Shown: positions 35,663 through 43,145 of the stretch, piece after piece
How positions within the stretch are numbered: position 1 is the stretch's first letter
Layout of the letters: the number at the start of each line of letters is the position of its first letter
NCBI GenBank assembly: GCA_041558415.1
Contig: JBFFEY010000008.1
Coordinates: forward strand, 1-64,000
From: SG8-39 sp041558415
GTDB taxonomy: Bacteria > Pseudomonadota > Gammaproteobacteria > Burkholderiales > SG8-39
Direction: 5' to 3'
Length of the DNA stretch: 64,000 nucleotides
The notes under the pieces: model-generated
What the model saw: only the letters and a program-made list of their open reading frames with translations
What the model was told of the DNA's origin: nothing
Databases searched by the model: none
Made by a program: the position numbers and the translations under genes

Positions 35663-35869
35663 TCAGCTCTGCAGCGCTGCCTCGTAGCCCTCTTCCTTCA
35701 CCGCCGCGATCAGGGCCTGTGCGTCGGCGCTGCCCTGGACCACGGCCTGCGCCTTTTCCAGACTGACGTCGGCCGATTCGACGCCGGGCACCTTGGCGAG
35801 CGCCTGGCTCACCGCCGCGACGCAGTGGTTGCAGGTCATGCCGCTGACCTTGAGAGTGGTGGCTTGCAT
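35663..35869 (-). CDS. copZ: Copper chaperone CopZ-like HMA protein
   Basis: 68 residues, one HMA domain with GMTCNHC binding site (C13, C16). It carries Cu(I) to CopA encoded 35 bp upstream in the transcript. Third gene of the merR-copA-copZ unit on the minus strand. Confidence 0.9.
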   Translation of the reverse strand: MQATTLKVSGMTCNHCVAAVSQALAKVPGVESADVSLEKAQAVVQGSADAQALIAAVKEEGYEAALQS

Positions 35870-35904
35870 CGTCGTACTCCTCGTGCTTCGAAAATGTGGG
35901 ATCT

Positions 35905-38430
35905 TCAGTGCGCCGCGGTTGCAGGCGCGGTGCCAGGGGCGACGTGCACACCGCGGCCGGGACCGACCGCCGGCGGTCCGCCCTGCGCAGGCACGCGCCG
36001 CAGGCGCAGGCTGTTGGTGACCACGAAGACGCTGGACAGCCCCATCGCCAGCCCGGCGAGCATCGGGTTGAGCGTCAGTCCCCAGGCCGGGTAGAAGACG
36101 CCCGCGGCGAGCGGGATCAGCAGGATGTTGTAGATGAAGGCCCAGAACAGGTTGCCGCGGATGGTGCGCATCGTGCGCCGCGCCACCTCGAAGGCGTTCA
36201 GCAGGCCGCCGAGGTCGCCGCGCGTCAGCGTAACGTCGGCCGCCTCGATGGCGATGTCGGTGCCGGTCGCAACGGCGACCCCGACCTCGGCCTGCGCCAG
36301 TGCGGGCGCGTCGTTGATGCCGTCGCCGACGAACGCCACGCGGCGGCCTTCGGCCTGCAGGCGCTGCACCGCTTCGGCCTTGGCCGAGGGCAGCACTTCG
36401 GCGGCGACATCGTCGAGTCCCGCCTGGCGTGCGATGGCCTGCGCGGTGCGCGTACTGTCACCGGTGACCATGCCGACGCGCAGACCGCGCGCCTTGAGCG
36501 CGGCGACGACCGCGCCCGACTCGGGTTTTAGGGGGTCGGCGACGCCGAGCACGCCCCAGGCCACGCCGTCGACCGCGAGCCAGATCGGCGTGCGCGCGCG
36601 CTCGGCGAGCCCGGCCGCCCGCGCGGCAAGCGACTCGCCCGAGACGCCTTCGCGCGCCAGCAGGCGCTCGGCGCCGAGCAGCACGCTCTTGCCTTCGACC
36701 ATGGCCTTCACGCCATAGCCGGGAATCGCTTCGAAGCGTTCCGCCTGTGGATGCGCGACGCCGCGCGCCCGGGCGGCGCCGAGAATCGCCGCGGCAAGCG
36801 GGTGTTCGCTGCCGGCATCCGCGCCGGCGGCGAAGCGCAGGACCTCCGCGGTCTCGCGACCGGGCGCCGGTTCGATGTCGGTGAGTTGCGGCCGGCCCAG
36901 CGTCAGCGTGCCGGTCTTGTCGAACAGCACCGCGTCGACGTGGCTCAGCGCTTCGAGCGCTTCGCCCTTGCGGAACAGCACGCCGAGCTCGGCGGCACGC
37001 CCGCTGCCGACCATGATCGCGGCGGGCGTGGCGAGTCCCATGGCGCAGGGACAGGCAACGACCAGCACCGCCACGGTGCTCACCAGCGCCAGCGTGATCG
37101 CCGGCGCCGGCGCGAACGCGAGCCAGACGACGAACGTGAGCGCGGCGATCGCCAGCACGATCGGCGTGAACACGCGCACCACCCGGTCGGCGAGGCGCTG
37201 GATCGGCAGCTTCGAGCCCTGCGCCTGCTCGACCATGCGGATGATCTGCGCCAGCATGGTCTGCTTGCCGACCTGGCGTGCCTCGACGCGCAGCAGGCCG
37301 TGCTGGTTCACGGTGCCGCCGACCACGCGGTCGCCGGCGCGCTTCGCCACCGGCATCGGCTCGCCGGTGAGCATCGATTCGTCGACATAGCTTTCGCCCT
37401 CGCGCACTTCGCCGTCGACCGGCACCCGCTCGCCGGGGCGCACGATCACCTGTTCGCCGCGTAGCACGCTCGCAATCGGCACGTCCTGTTCGGCGCCGTC
37501 GCGCAGCACGCGTGCGGTCTTCGCCTGCAGGCCGATCAGCTTGCGGATGGCGGCGCCGGTGCGGCCCTTGGCGAGCGCCTCGAGGTACTTGCCCATGAGG
37601 ATCAGCGTGACGACCACCGCCGCCGACTCGAAGTAGACGTGGCGCGCTTCGGCCGGCAGGAGTCCCGGTGCGAGCACTGCGACCGCGCTGTAGAGCCAGG
37701 CCGCGCCGACGCCGGTCATCACCAGGCTGTTCATGTCGGGCGACGCGTGCCGGAAGGCGGCCCAGCCGCTGCTGAAGAAGCGCCGTCCGGGGCCGAAGAC
37801 CACCGCGCTGCCGAGCACGAGCTGCAGCCACTCCCAGAAGCGCGGCGTGGGCGCGACGCGCTCGAGCAGTCCGCCGAGTGCCGGCAGCAGCATCGGGCCC
37901 ATGGCCAGCACGACGATCGGCAGGGACAGGACCGCCGCGATCACCGTATCGCGCAGGCGCGCCTGCAGTTCGGCCTCGCGTGCCTGCGCCTCGGCGTTGG
38001 TGCCGTCTTGCGCGTCGAGCGGCCGCGCCGTGTAGCCGGCGTCCGCCACCGCCTGCAGCAGCGCTTCGGGCGAAACCGTCGCTGGGAAATAGCGCACGCT
38101 CGCACGCTCAGTGGCGAGGTTCACGTCCGCCGCGATCACGCCGGGCGTGGCGCGCAGCGCGCGTTCGACGCGGTTCGAGCAGTTGGCGCAGGTCATGCCG
38201 CCGATGGCGAGTTCGAGCTGGGCGCTCACCGGCTCGTAGCCGGCATCCGTGACGGCTGCCGCAATTGCGTCGGGACCGACTGCGGCCGGATCGAACTGCA
38301 CGCTGGCACGTTCGGTGGCGAGGTTCACGCTGGCCTCGGTCACGCCGGGCAGCTTGCGCAGCACGCGCTCGACGCGTGCGCTGCAGTTGGCGCAGGTCAT
38401 GCCGCGCACGGCAATTTCGATCGTCTTCAT
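35905..38430 (-). CDS. copA: Copper-exporting P1B-type ATPase CopA
   Basis: 841 residues starting at MKTIEIAV with a gaggacga ribosome-binding site. Two N-terminal HMA domains (C13/C16 and C81/C84, each GMTCANC), eight transmembrane helices, the CPC metal site C460-P-C462, TGEP in the actuator domain, phosphorylation D504 in DKTGTLT, SEHPLAAAI and GDGINDAPALAQA. The type IB-1 signature fits Cu(I). It exports copper to the periplasm; it may also feed cbb3 assembly because no ccoI is present in the cco cluster. Confidence 0.96.
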   Translation of the reverse strand: MKTIEIAVRGMTCANCSARVERVLRKLPGVTEASVNLATERASVQFDPAAVGPDAIAAAVTDAGYEPVSAQLELAIGGMTCANCSNRVERALRATPGVIAADVNLATERASVRYFPATVSPEALLQAVADAGYTARPLDAQDGTNAEAQAREAELQARLRDTVIAAVLSLPIVVLAMGPMLLPALGGLLERVAPTPRFWEWLQLVLGSAVVFGPGRRFFSSGWAAFRHASPDMNSLVMTGVGAAWLYSAVAVLAPGLLPAEARHVYFESAAVVVTLILMGKYLEALAKGRTGAAIRKLIGLQAKTARVLRDGAEQDVPIASVLRGEQVIVRPGERVPVDGEVREGESYVDESMLTGEPMPVAKRAGDRVVGGTVNQHGLLRVEARQVGKQTMLAQIIRMVEQAQGSKLPIQRLADRVVRVFTPIVLAIAALTFVVWLAFAPAPAITLALVSTVAVLVVACPCAMGLATPAAIMVGSGRAAELGVLFRKGEALEALSHVDAVLFDKTGTLTLGRPQLTDIEPAPGRETAEVLRFAAGADAGSEHPLAAAILGAARARGVAHPQAERFEAIPGYGVKAMVEGKSVLLGAERLLAREGVSGESLAARAAGLAERARTPIWLAVDGVAWGVLGVADPLKPESGAVVAALKARGLRVGMVTGDSTRTAQAIARQAGLDDVAAEVLPSAKAEAVQRLQAEGRRVAFVGDGINDAPALAQAEVGVAVATGTDIAIEAADVTLTRGDLGGLLNAFEVARRTMRTIRGNLFWAFIYNILLIPLAAGVFYPAWGLTLNPMLAGLAMGLSSVFVVTNSLRLRRVPAQGGPPAVGPGRGVHVAPGTAPATAAH

Positions 38431-38444
38431 ACAGTCGTCCTCGC

Positions 38445-38852
38445 TCAGTCGTCCTCGCGCGCGAGCGCCGCGAGGATCGGGCATTCGCCGGTGACGCCAT
38501 GGCCACTGCAGCGCGCCTCGAGCGCGGCGAGGCCGCGCTTCATGCGCTTGAGGGCATCGATGCGCTGCTCCAGGTCGGCGATCTTGGCCTGCGTGACACG
38601 CTTCACATCGCGCGCGCGGGCGCGCGGGTTGTCGCTCAGCGCGAGCAGCTCAGCGATCCCTTCGAGCGAGAAGCCGAGCGCCTGCGCGCGGCGGATGAAG
38701 CGCAGCCGCGTCGCGGCATCGCTGTCGTAGACGCGGTAGCCGGATGCGGTGCGGCTCGCGGGCGGCAGCAGGCCGAGGCGCTCGTAGTAGCGCAGCGCGC
38801 CGGCGCCGATACCGATATCCTTGGCGAGTTTCCCGATGGTGACCGTCGACAT
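38445..38852 (-). CDS. MerR-family metal-responsive regulator (CueR/HMTR-like)
   Basis: 135 residues from ATG 38852 with GGAGAAA before it. Winged helix-turn-helix (GIGAGALRYYERLGLLPP) at the N-terminus and a long dimer helix. C-terminal metal loop CSGHGVTGEC with two cysteines, like CueR's. Given copA and copZ just downstream, Cu(I) is the probable effector. Confidence 0.9.
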   Translation of the reverse strand: MSTVTIGKLAKDIGIGAGALRYYERLGLLPPASRTASGYRVYDSDAATRLRFIRRAQALGFSLEGIAELLALSDNPRARARDVKRVTQAKIADLEQRIDALKRMKRGLAALEARCSGHGVTGECPILAALAREDD

Positions 38853-38879
38853 GGCAGTTTCTCCAGGAAGTCGAAGCAA

Positions 38880-38911
38880 GCTTAAACCTTAAAGTAAGGT
38901 GTAAAGTCAAC
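38880..38911 (-). promoter_or_regulatory. MerR-type operator/promoter of the merR-copA-copZ operon
   Basis: On the minus strand a -35 TTGACT (38905-38910) is followed by an overlong spacer with the dyad ACCTTA-CTT-TAAGGT (38886-38900) and a -10-like TTTAAG. MerR-family activators untwist such promoters, so copper induction and autoregulation are inferred. Confidence 0.7.
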
Positions 38912-39001
38912 CCCCGCCGACGAGAAGACCGCATGCGACTGCTGCGTCCGATTCGCGAATGCCGCGACCCCTGCCTGCCGCCCGCGGGCGCGGCCTAGCC
39001 G

Positions 39002-39397
39002 ATGCGCCATTTCACGACCTCGGCGCGGGCCACCGCGGCGACGCAGACCGCGCCCGACGGCTCGCGCCTGCGGCCGCTGGCGCGCCTGCCGGGCGCCAGC
39101 GTGGCGGAGTTCGAGCTCGCGCCGGGAAGCACCTCGCGCGCCGTCGTGCATCGCACGATCGACGAGATCTGGTACGTGCTCGCCGGCGCCGGCGAGCTGT
39201 GGCGACGGCAGGGCGCGCGCGAGGAGACCGTGGCGCTCGAGCCGGGCGTCTGCCTCACGATTCCCTGCGGCACGCAGTTCCAGTTCCGGGCGCGCGGCGC
39301 GCAGACCTTGCGCGTGCTCGGCATCAGCCTGCCGCCCTGGCCGGGCGCGGGCGAGGCGCTGTCGGCCGACGGGCCCTGGTCGCCGCAGGGCGTGTGA
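39002..39397 (+). CDS. Cupin-domain protein
   Basis: 131 residues. Cupin motif 1 (AVVHRTIDEIWYVLAGAGEL) is split-conserved with a His and Glu/Asp set, and motif 2 IPCGTQFQFRARG lacks the usual His, so metal binding is uncertain. Located between the copper operon and a methyltransferase, no link evident. Confidence 0.75.
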   Translation: MRHFTTSARATAATQTAPDGSRLRPLARLPGASVAEFELAPGSTSRAVVHRTIDEIWYVLAGAGELWRRQGAREETVALEPGVCLTIPCGTQFQFRARGAQTLRVLGISLPPWPGAGEALSADGPWSPQGV

Positions 39398-39428
39398 GGC
39401 AGCGTCAGTCCCTCTAGAATCTCCTGCA

Positions 39429-40061
39429 ATGGAAGGCGCAGCGCTTCGCGAGATTCTCGCCGTTTCCGAATTCCTCGGCCTGGCGCGGCGCTTTGCCGCG
39501 ATCGAGGGCTGGATCAGCGACATCGAGGGTTACGTGCTGTACCGTCTCGCCCGCGACGGCGAAGGCGAGGGCGCGATCGTCGAGATCGGCAGCTGGATGG
39601 GGAAGTCGACGGCCTGGCTCGCCGCGGGCAGCCTGGCGCGCAAGCGCGAGCCGGTGCACGCCATCGACACCTTCGAGGGCAGCGCCGAGCACCAGGACAT
39701 GGCGGTGCTGCGCGAGGCCGGCACGACCTTTCACCGCTTCAGCGAGAATATCGAGCGCGCCGGCGTTTCTGCGCACGTCGAACCGCAGGTCGCCTCCTCG
39801 CTGCAGGCGGCGGCGAAGTGGGACGGGCGGCCGATCCGGCTGCTGTTCATCGACGGCGATCACGCATACGAGGCGGTGAAAGCGGACCTCGAAGCCTGGC
39901 TGCCGTTCGTTGCGCCCGGCGGCTACATCGTGCTGGACGACGTGATCGACGCCTTTCCCGGCGTGCAGCGCCTGTTCGCCGAGGCGACTGCGGAGCGCGG
40001 GCCGCTCAAGCGGCTGATGGGCGTGGCGAAGATCTGGGTGACGCGCAAGAAAGGGGCTTAA
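39429..40061 (+). CDS. Class I SAM-dependent methyltransferase (Methyltransf_24 type)
   Basis: 210 residues with SAM motif IVEIGSWMGKSTAWLAAG and acidic LLFIDGDHAYEAVKADLEAW (shorter: LLFIDGDHAYEAV), GGYIVLDDV. Such enzymes O-methylate varied small or sugar substrates; target unknown. Followed 4 bp later by a small membrane protein. Confidence 0.85.
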   Translation: MEGAALREILAVSEFLGLARRFAAIEGWISDIEGYVLYRLARDGEGEGAIVEIGSWMGKSTAWLAAGSLARKREPVHAIDTFEGSAEHQDMAVLREAGTTFHRFSENIERAGVSAHVEPQVASSLQAAAKWDGRPIRLLFIDGDHAYEAVKADLEAWLPFVAPGGYIVLDDVIDAFPGVQRLFAEATAERGPLKRLMGVAKIWVTRKKGA

Positions 40062-40065
40062 ATCG

Positions 40066-40407
40066 ATGGCGGCTTGGCTGATTCCCGCACTCAAGGCGGT
40101 GCTGCCGCACGTGGGCACGATCGTGTCGGCGGCGGCGCCGGTGTTCACCAAGAAGAGCGACGAAACGGTCGCCAACCAGGCATTCCTGCTGCAGCAGCAG
40201 ATCACCGAGCTGCAGGCGGCTGCGTCGCAGAACGCGGCGCACGTGCGCGAGCTGGCCGAGCAGCTGCAGAGCACGGTCGCCGCGCTCGAGCAGGGGGCGA
40301 CGATGGCGGAGGCGCGGCTGCGCCGCGCGCTGGTTTTTTGCGCTGCCGCAATCGGCGTTTCCGCGCTCGCTCTGGTGGTCGCGCTGCTGCCGTACCTCGG
40401 CCGCTGA
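40066..40407 (+). CDS. Small coiled-coil protein with C-terminal membrane anchor
   Basis: 113 residues, no recognised family. A hydrophobic stretch at 2-26, a coiled-coil-like region (about 40-85: QQQITELQAAASQNAAHV and RELAEQLQSTVAALEQGA) and a C-terminal transmembrane helix (ALVFCAAAIGVSALALVVAL). It starts 4 bp after the methyltransferase stop, so co-translated; a scaffold role is conceivable. Confidence 0.65.
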   Translation: MAAWLIPALKAVLPHVGTIVSAAAPVFTKKSDETVANQAFLLQQQITELQAAASQNAAHVRELAEQLQSTVAALEQGATMAEARLRRALVFCAAAIGVSALALVVALLPYLGR

Positions 40408-40438
40408 ACGCGACCGCCCGCCCGGTTCCGGGCGTATG

Positions 40439-40464
40439 CTCCTTGCCGCTGACACGGCAAGGAG
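40439..40464 (+). promoter_or_regulatory. Hairpin that buries the MAPEG ribosome-binding site
   Basis: CTCCTTGCCG (40439-40448) and CGGCAAGGAG (40455-40464) pair perfectly over 10 bp with a 6-nt loop. The Shine-Dalgarno AAGGAGG (40459-40465) is inside the 3' arm, so folding would block translation of the gene at 40471. A thermometer or ligand-controlled switch is possible; it is too short to be a known riboswitch. Confidence 0.6.
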
Positions 40465-40470
40465 GCGGCA

Positions 40471-40863
40471 ATGAAACCTGAACTGGCGTATCTCGTATGG
40501 GCAACCGTGCTGACCGGCGTGCTCTGGATCCCGTACATCCTCGATCGGATCATGGTGCGCGGGCTGATCGACGCGGTCGGTTATCCGGAGAATCCGAAAC
40601 CGCAGTCGCCCTGGGCGCAGCGCCTGATGAAGGCGCACAACAACGCGGTCGAGAACCTGGTGCTGTTCGCGGCGCTGATCCTCACGGCCCAGGCGGTGGG
40701 CGTGAGCGGCCCGACCATCGCCACTGCGGCGGCGGTGTACTTCTGGGCACGCCTGGTGCACGCGCTGAGCTACACCTTCGCGGTGCCCTGGCTGCGCACG
40801 CTGTCCTTCGCCGTGGCGTGGTTCGCGATGGTGGTGATCGCGGTGCAGGTGCTGGGCGCCTGA
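40471..40863 (+). CDS. MAPEG-family membrane protein
   Basis: 130 residues with four hydrophobic segments and the family stretch RLMKAHNNAVENLVLFAALI. MAPEG members include glutathione transferases and related membrane enzymes of small-molecule detoxification; bacterial members are largely uncharacterised. Its ribosome-binding site is inside a perfect hairpin. Stands between the coiled-coil gene and an acetyltransferase. Confidence 0.85.
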   Translation: MKPELAYLVWATVLTGVLWIPYILDRIMVRGLIDAVGYPENPKPQSPWAQRLMKAHNNAVENLVLFAALILTAQAVGVSGPTIATAAAVYFWARLVHALSYTFAVPWLRTLSFAVAWFAMVVIAVQVLGA

Positions 40864-40888
40864 GGCACGGTCGGCGACGGCGTATCCG

Positions 40889-41377
40889 ATGATCCGGCGC
40901 TGTGGTGAAGCGGACATTGCGGCGCTGTTCGAAATCATCAACGACGCGGCGCAGGCCTACCGGGGCGTGATCCCGCCCGACCGCTGGCACGAGCCCTACA
41001 TGCCGCTCGAGGAACTGCGGCGCGAAATCGCCGACGGCGTCGAATTCTGGGGCGAGGAGGCCGACGGCGTGCTGCAGGGCGTGATGGGCATCCAGCGCCG
41101 TGGCGAAGTCGACCTCATCCGCCACGCCTATGTGCGCACGCACGCAAGGCGCCGGGGCGTCGGCACGCGGCTGCTCGCGCAGCTCGTCGCCTCGGCGCAA
41201 AAGCCGCTGCTCGTCGGCACCTGGGCCGACGCGCGCTGGGCGGTGCGCTTCTACGAGAAGAACGGTTTCCGTCTGCTGCCGCGCGATGAGACCGAGCGCC
41301 TGCTGCGCCGCTTCTGGAACGTCCCCGCGCGCCAGATCGAAACCTCGGTGGTGCTGGCAAGCCCCGCATGGACCTGA
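40889..41377 (+). CDS. GNAT-family N-acetyltransferase
   Basis: 162 residues with the acetyl-CoA motif RRRGVGTRLL and the later VRFYEKNGFRLLPRDE. Acts on an unknown amine. It overlaps the GFA-family gene by 10 bp. Confidence 0.85.
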   Translation: MIRRCGEADIAALFEIINDAAQAYRGVIPPDRWHEPYMPLEELRREIADGVEFWGEEADGVLQGVMGIQRRGEVDLIRHAYVRTHARRRGVGTRLLAQLVASAQKPLLVGTWADARWAVRFYEKNGFRLLPRDETERLLRRFWNVPARQIETSVVLASPAWT

Positions 41378-41763
41378 TCAAGCATGCGGGCGGCTGCCAT
41401 TGCGGGCGGGTGCGCTTCGAGCTGCTCGCGCCGGCGCGCATCCGCGTCAACCAGTGCAACTGCTCGATCTGCAGCAAGACCGGCTACCTGCACCTGGTGG
41501 TGCCGCAGGAGCGCTTCACGCTGCTCTCGGGCGCCGAGGCGCTCACCGAGTACCGTTTCAATACCGGGCAGGCGAAGCACCTGTTCTGCTCGGTCTGCGG
41601 CGTCAAGTCGTTCTACGTGCCGCGCTCGCATCCCGACGGCATCAGCGTCAACGCGCGCTGCCTGGACGAGGGCACGGTCGAGGAGATGACGATCGGCCAG
41701 ACCGACGGCCGCAACTGGGAACGGGCCTACCCGGCGGGCCGCGCCGGGCGCTTCGACAACTGA
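41368..41763 (+). CDS. GFA-family (CENP-V/GFA) zinc-binding protein
   Basis: 131 residues. Cysteine signatures GGCHCGRVRFE, CNCSICSKTGYLHLV and FCSVCGVKSFYVPRSHP (shown in short forms) are those of the glutathione-dependent formaldehyde-activating family, which binds two zinc ions. Real substrates of most members are unknown. Co-translated with the acetyltransferase. Confidence 0.9.
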   Translation: MDLIKHAGGCHCGRVRFELLAPARIRVNQCNCSICSKTGYLHLVVPQERFTLLSGAEALTEYRFNTGQAKHLFCSVCGVKSFYVPRSHPDGISVNARCLDEGTVEEMTIGQTDGRNWERAYPAGRAGRFDN

Positions 41764-41782
41764 CGCGCGCGGCCCGCGTTCG

Positions 41783-42178
41783 TCAGGCGGCCGCCGGCCG
41801 GCTCAGCCGCGCGTAGGCCACCGTGCAGAAGAAGAACACGATGCTGAGCGCGATTTCGCCGAGCGCAAGCTGCTGCGAAAGCCCGCGCTCGCTCCAGCCG
41901 CGCATCACGCCCTCGACGAAGTAGAACAGCACCAGCATGCCGGACCACTGGTAGGTGTAGCGCCAGCCGCGCACGATGCCGTAGAGCGGCGCCGCGAGCG
42001 GCAGCGCCTTGTAGGCGAGCAGCGATCCGCCCGGCCGGATCGGCGCCAGCCACAGTTCCCAGGCGACGCAGAGGGCGAGCAGGCCGAACAGGCTGACCGA
42101 GGCGCCCACGCGAAGCCAATCGAGCGTTTCGCGCCGCGTGGCGCTATGCTGGCCCTGCCGTGAAGAATCTTGCGCCAC
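41783..42178 (-). CDS. DUF2069-family membrane protein
   Basis: 131 residues with four hydrophobic segments (VGASVSLFGLLALCVAWELWL region, then ALPLAAPLYGIVRGWRYTYQW, GMLVLFYFVEGVMRG and IALSIVFFFCTVAYARL). DUF2069 proteins are short membrane proteins of unknown role, often near wrbA and yihY, as here. Its start region overlaps the divergent SpeD-like gene by 19 bp; a GTG start farther downstream is possible. Confidence 0.8.
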   Translation of the reverse strand: MAQDSSRQGQHSATRRETLDWLRVGASVSLFGLLALCVAWELWLAPIRPGGSLLAYKALPLAAPLYGIVRGWRYTYQWSGMLVLFYFVEGVMRGWSERGLSQQLALGEIALSIVFFFCTVAYARLSRPAAA

Positions 42179-42519
42179 AACTATTCCGTCAGCGGTTTCT
42201 GGTCGAAGGCTACACCAAGGCAGCGGTCGACCGGCAGATGCTGGAAGCGGCGATGAACGGGCTGGCCGCGCACCTTGGCCTGCGCGCCTACGCCGCGCCG
42301 GTGATCTTCGCGCCGGGCAGCGCGGCGCGCGCCGGCAACCAGGGTTTCGACGCCTTTCTGCCGCTCGCCGACTCGGGCATCTCGCTCTACTACTGGGCGA
42401 GCGCGCGCTTCATTTCGGTGCTGCTCTATACCTGCGCCCGGTTCGATGAGGCCGCTGCGATCGACTACCTGCGCGAAGCGTTCGCCATCGACGGCGAGAT
42501 CGCGAGCGTCTCGCTCTAG
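42160..42519 (+). CDS. SpeD-like (S-adenosylmethionine decarboxylase family) protein with altered active site
   Basis: 119 residues from a GTG start. The block ADSGISLYYWASARF and YTCARFD aligns with the pyruvoyl-forming region ESHISIHTWPE and the catalytic Cys of SpeD. D71-S72 stands for Glu-Ser (the cleavage Ser kept), and C92 is kept, but the processing His (T. maritima His68) is replaced by Tyr. SpeD makes decarboxylated SAM for spermidine; neofunctionalised relatives decarboxylate ornithine or arginine. No speE is near. Its 5' end overlaps the divergent DUF2069 gene. Confidence 0.65.
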   Translation: MKNLAPQLFRQRFLVEGYTKAAVDRQMLEAAMNGLAAHLGLRAYAAPVIFAPGSAARAGNQGFDAFLPLADSGISLYYWASARFISVLLYTCARFDEAAAIDYLREAFAIDGEIASVSL

Positions 42520-43121
42520 CGCGCCAGCTTGAGCGCGACCTGCGCCAGGCGCCGGCCCTGCTCGACGCACAGCTTGCGCTCGTCATCGGTCACCGGCAGA
42601 TCGTCCGCAGTCCCCGCGAAATGACTGGCGCCGTAGGGCGTGCCGCCGCTGCGCGTCGCGTTCAGCTCGGCCAGCGTGTAGGGCAGGCCGACGATCAGCA
42701 TGCCGTGATGCAACAGCGGCAGCATCATCGACACGAGCGCCGTTTCCTGGCCGCCGTGCAGGCTGCCGCTCGAGGTAAACACGCAGGCGGGCTTGCCGGC
42801 GAGGGCGCCGGAATTCCACAGCAGCGTCGTGCCGTCGAGAAACTGCTTGAGCGGCGCCGCCATGTTGCCGAAGCGCGCCGGGCTGCCGAGCGCGAGGCCA
42901 GCGCAGGCCTCGAGATCGGCGACTTCGCAGTACGGGGCGCCGGCGGCCGGCACTGCGGGCTCGGGCGGGCGCGCTTCGACTTCCGCGACCGGCGCCACGC
43001 GCGGCACGGTGCGCAGGCGTGCCGCCGCACCCGGCACGCGCTCGATGCCATCGGCGATCAGCTCGGCCATGCGGCGCACCGAGCCGCCCGCGCTGTAATA
43101 GAGAACCAGGAGTTCGGCCAT
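42516..43121 (-). CDS. wrbA: WrbA-type NAD(P)H:quinone oxidoreductase
   Basis: 201 residues of flavodoxin fold: FMN-binding YYSAGGSVRRMAEL at the N-terminus, GSPARFGNMAAPLKQFLDG and the later SGSLHGGQETALVSMML (short form HGGQET). WrbA reduces quinones with two electrons, limiting semiquinone formation. It is divergent from yihY and its stop overlaps the SpeD-like stop by 4 bp. Confidence 0.93.
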   Translation of the reverse strand: MAELLVLYYSAGGSVRRMAELIADGIERVPGAAARLRTVPRVAPVAEVEARPPEPAVPAAGAPYCEVADLEACAGLALGSPARFGNMAAPLKQFLDGTTLLWNSGALAGKPACVFTSSGSLHGGQETALVSMMLPLLHHGMLIVGLPYTLAELNATRSGGTPYGASHFAGTADDLPVTDDERKLCVEQGRRLAQVALKLAR

Positions 43122-43145
43122 TGGCCGGTATCATAGACGACCGCC

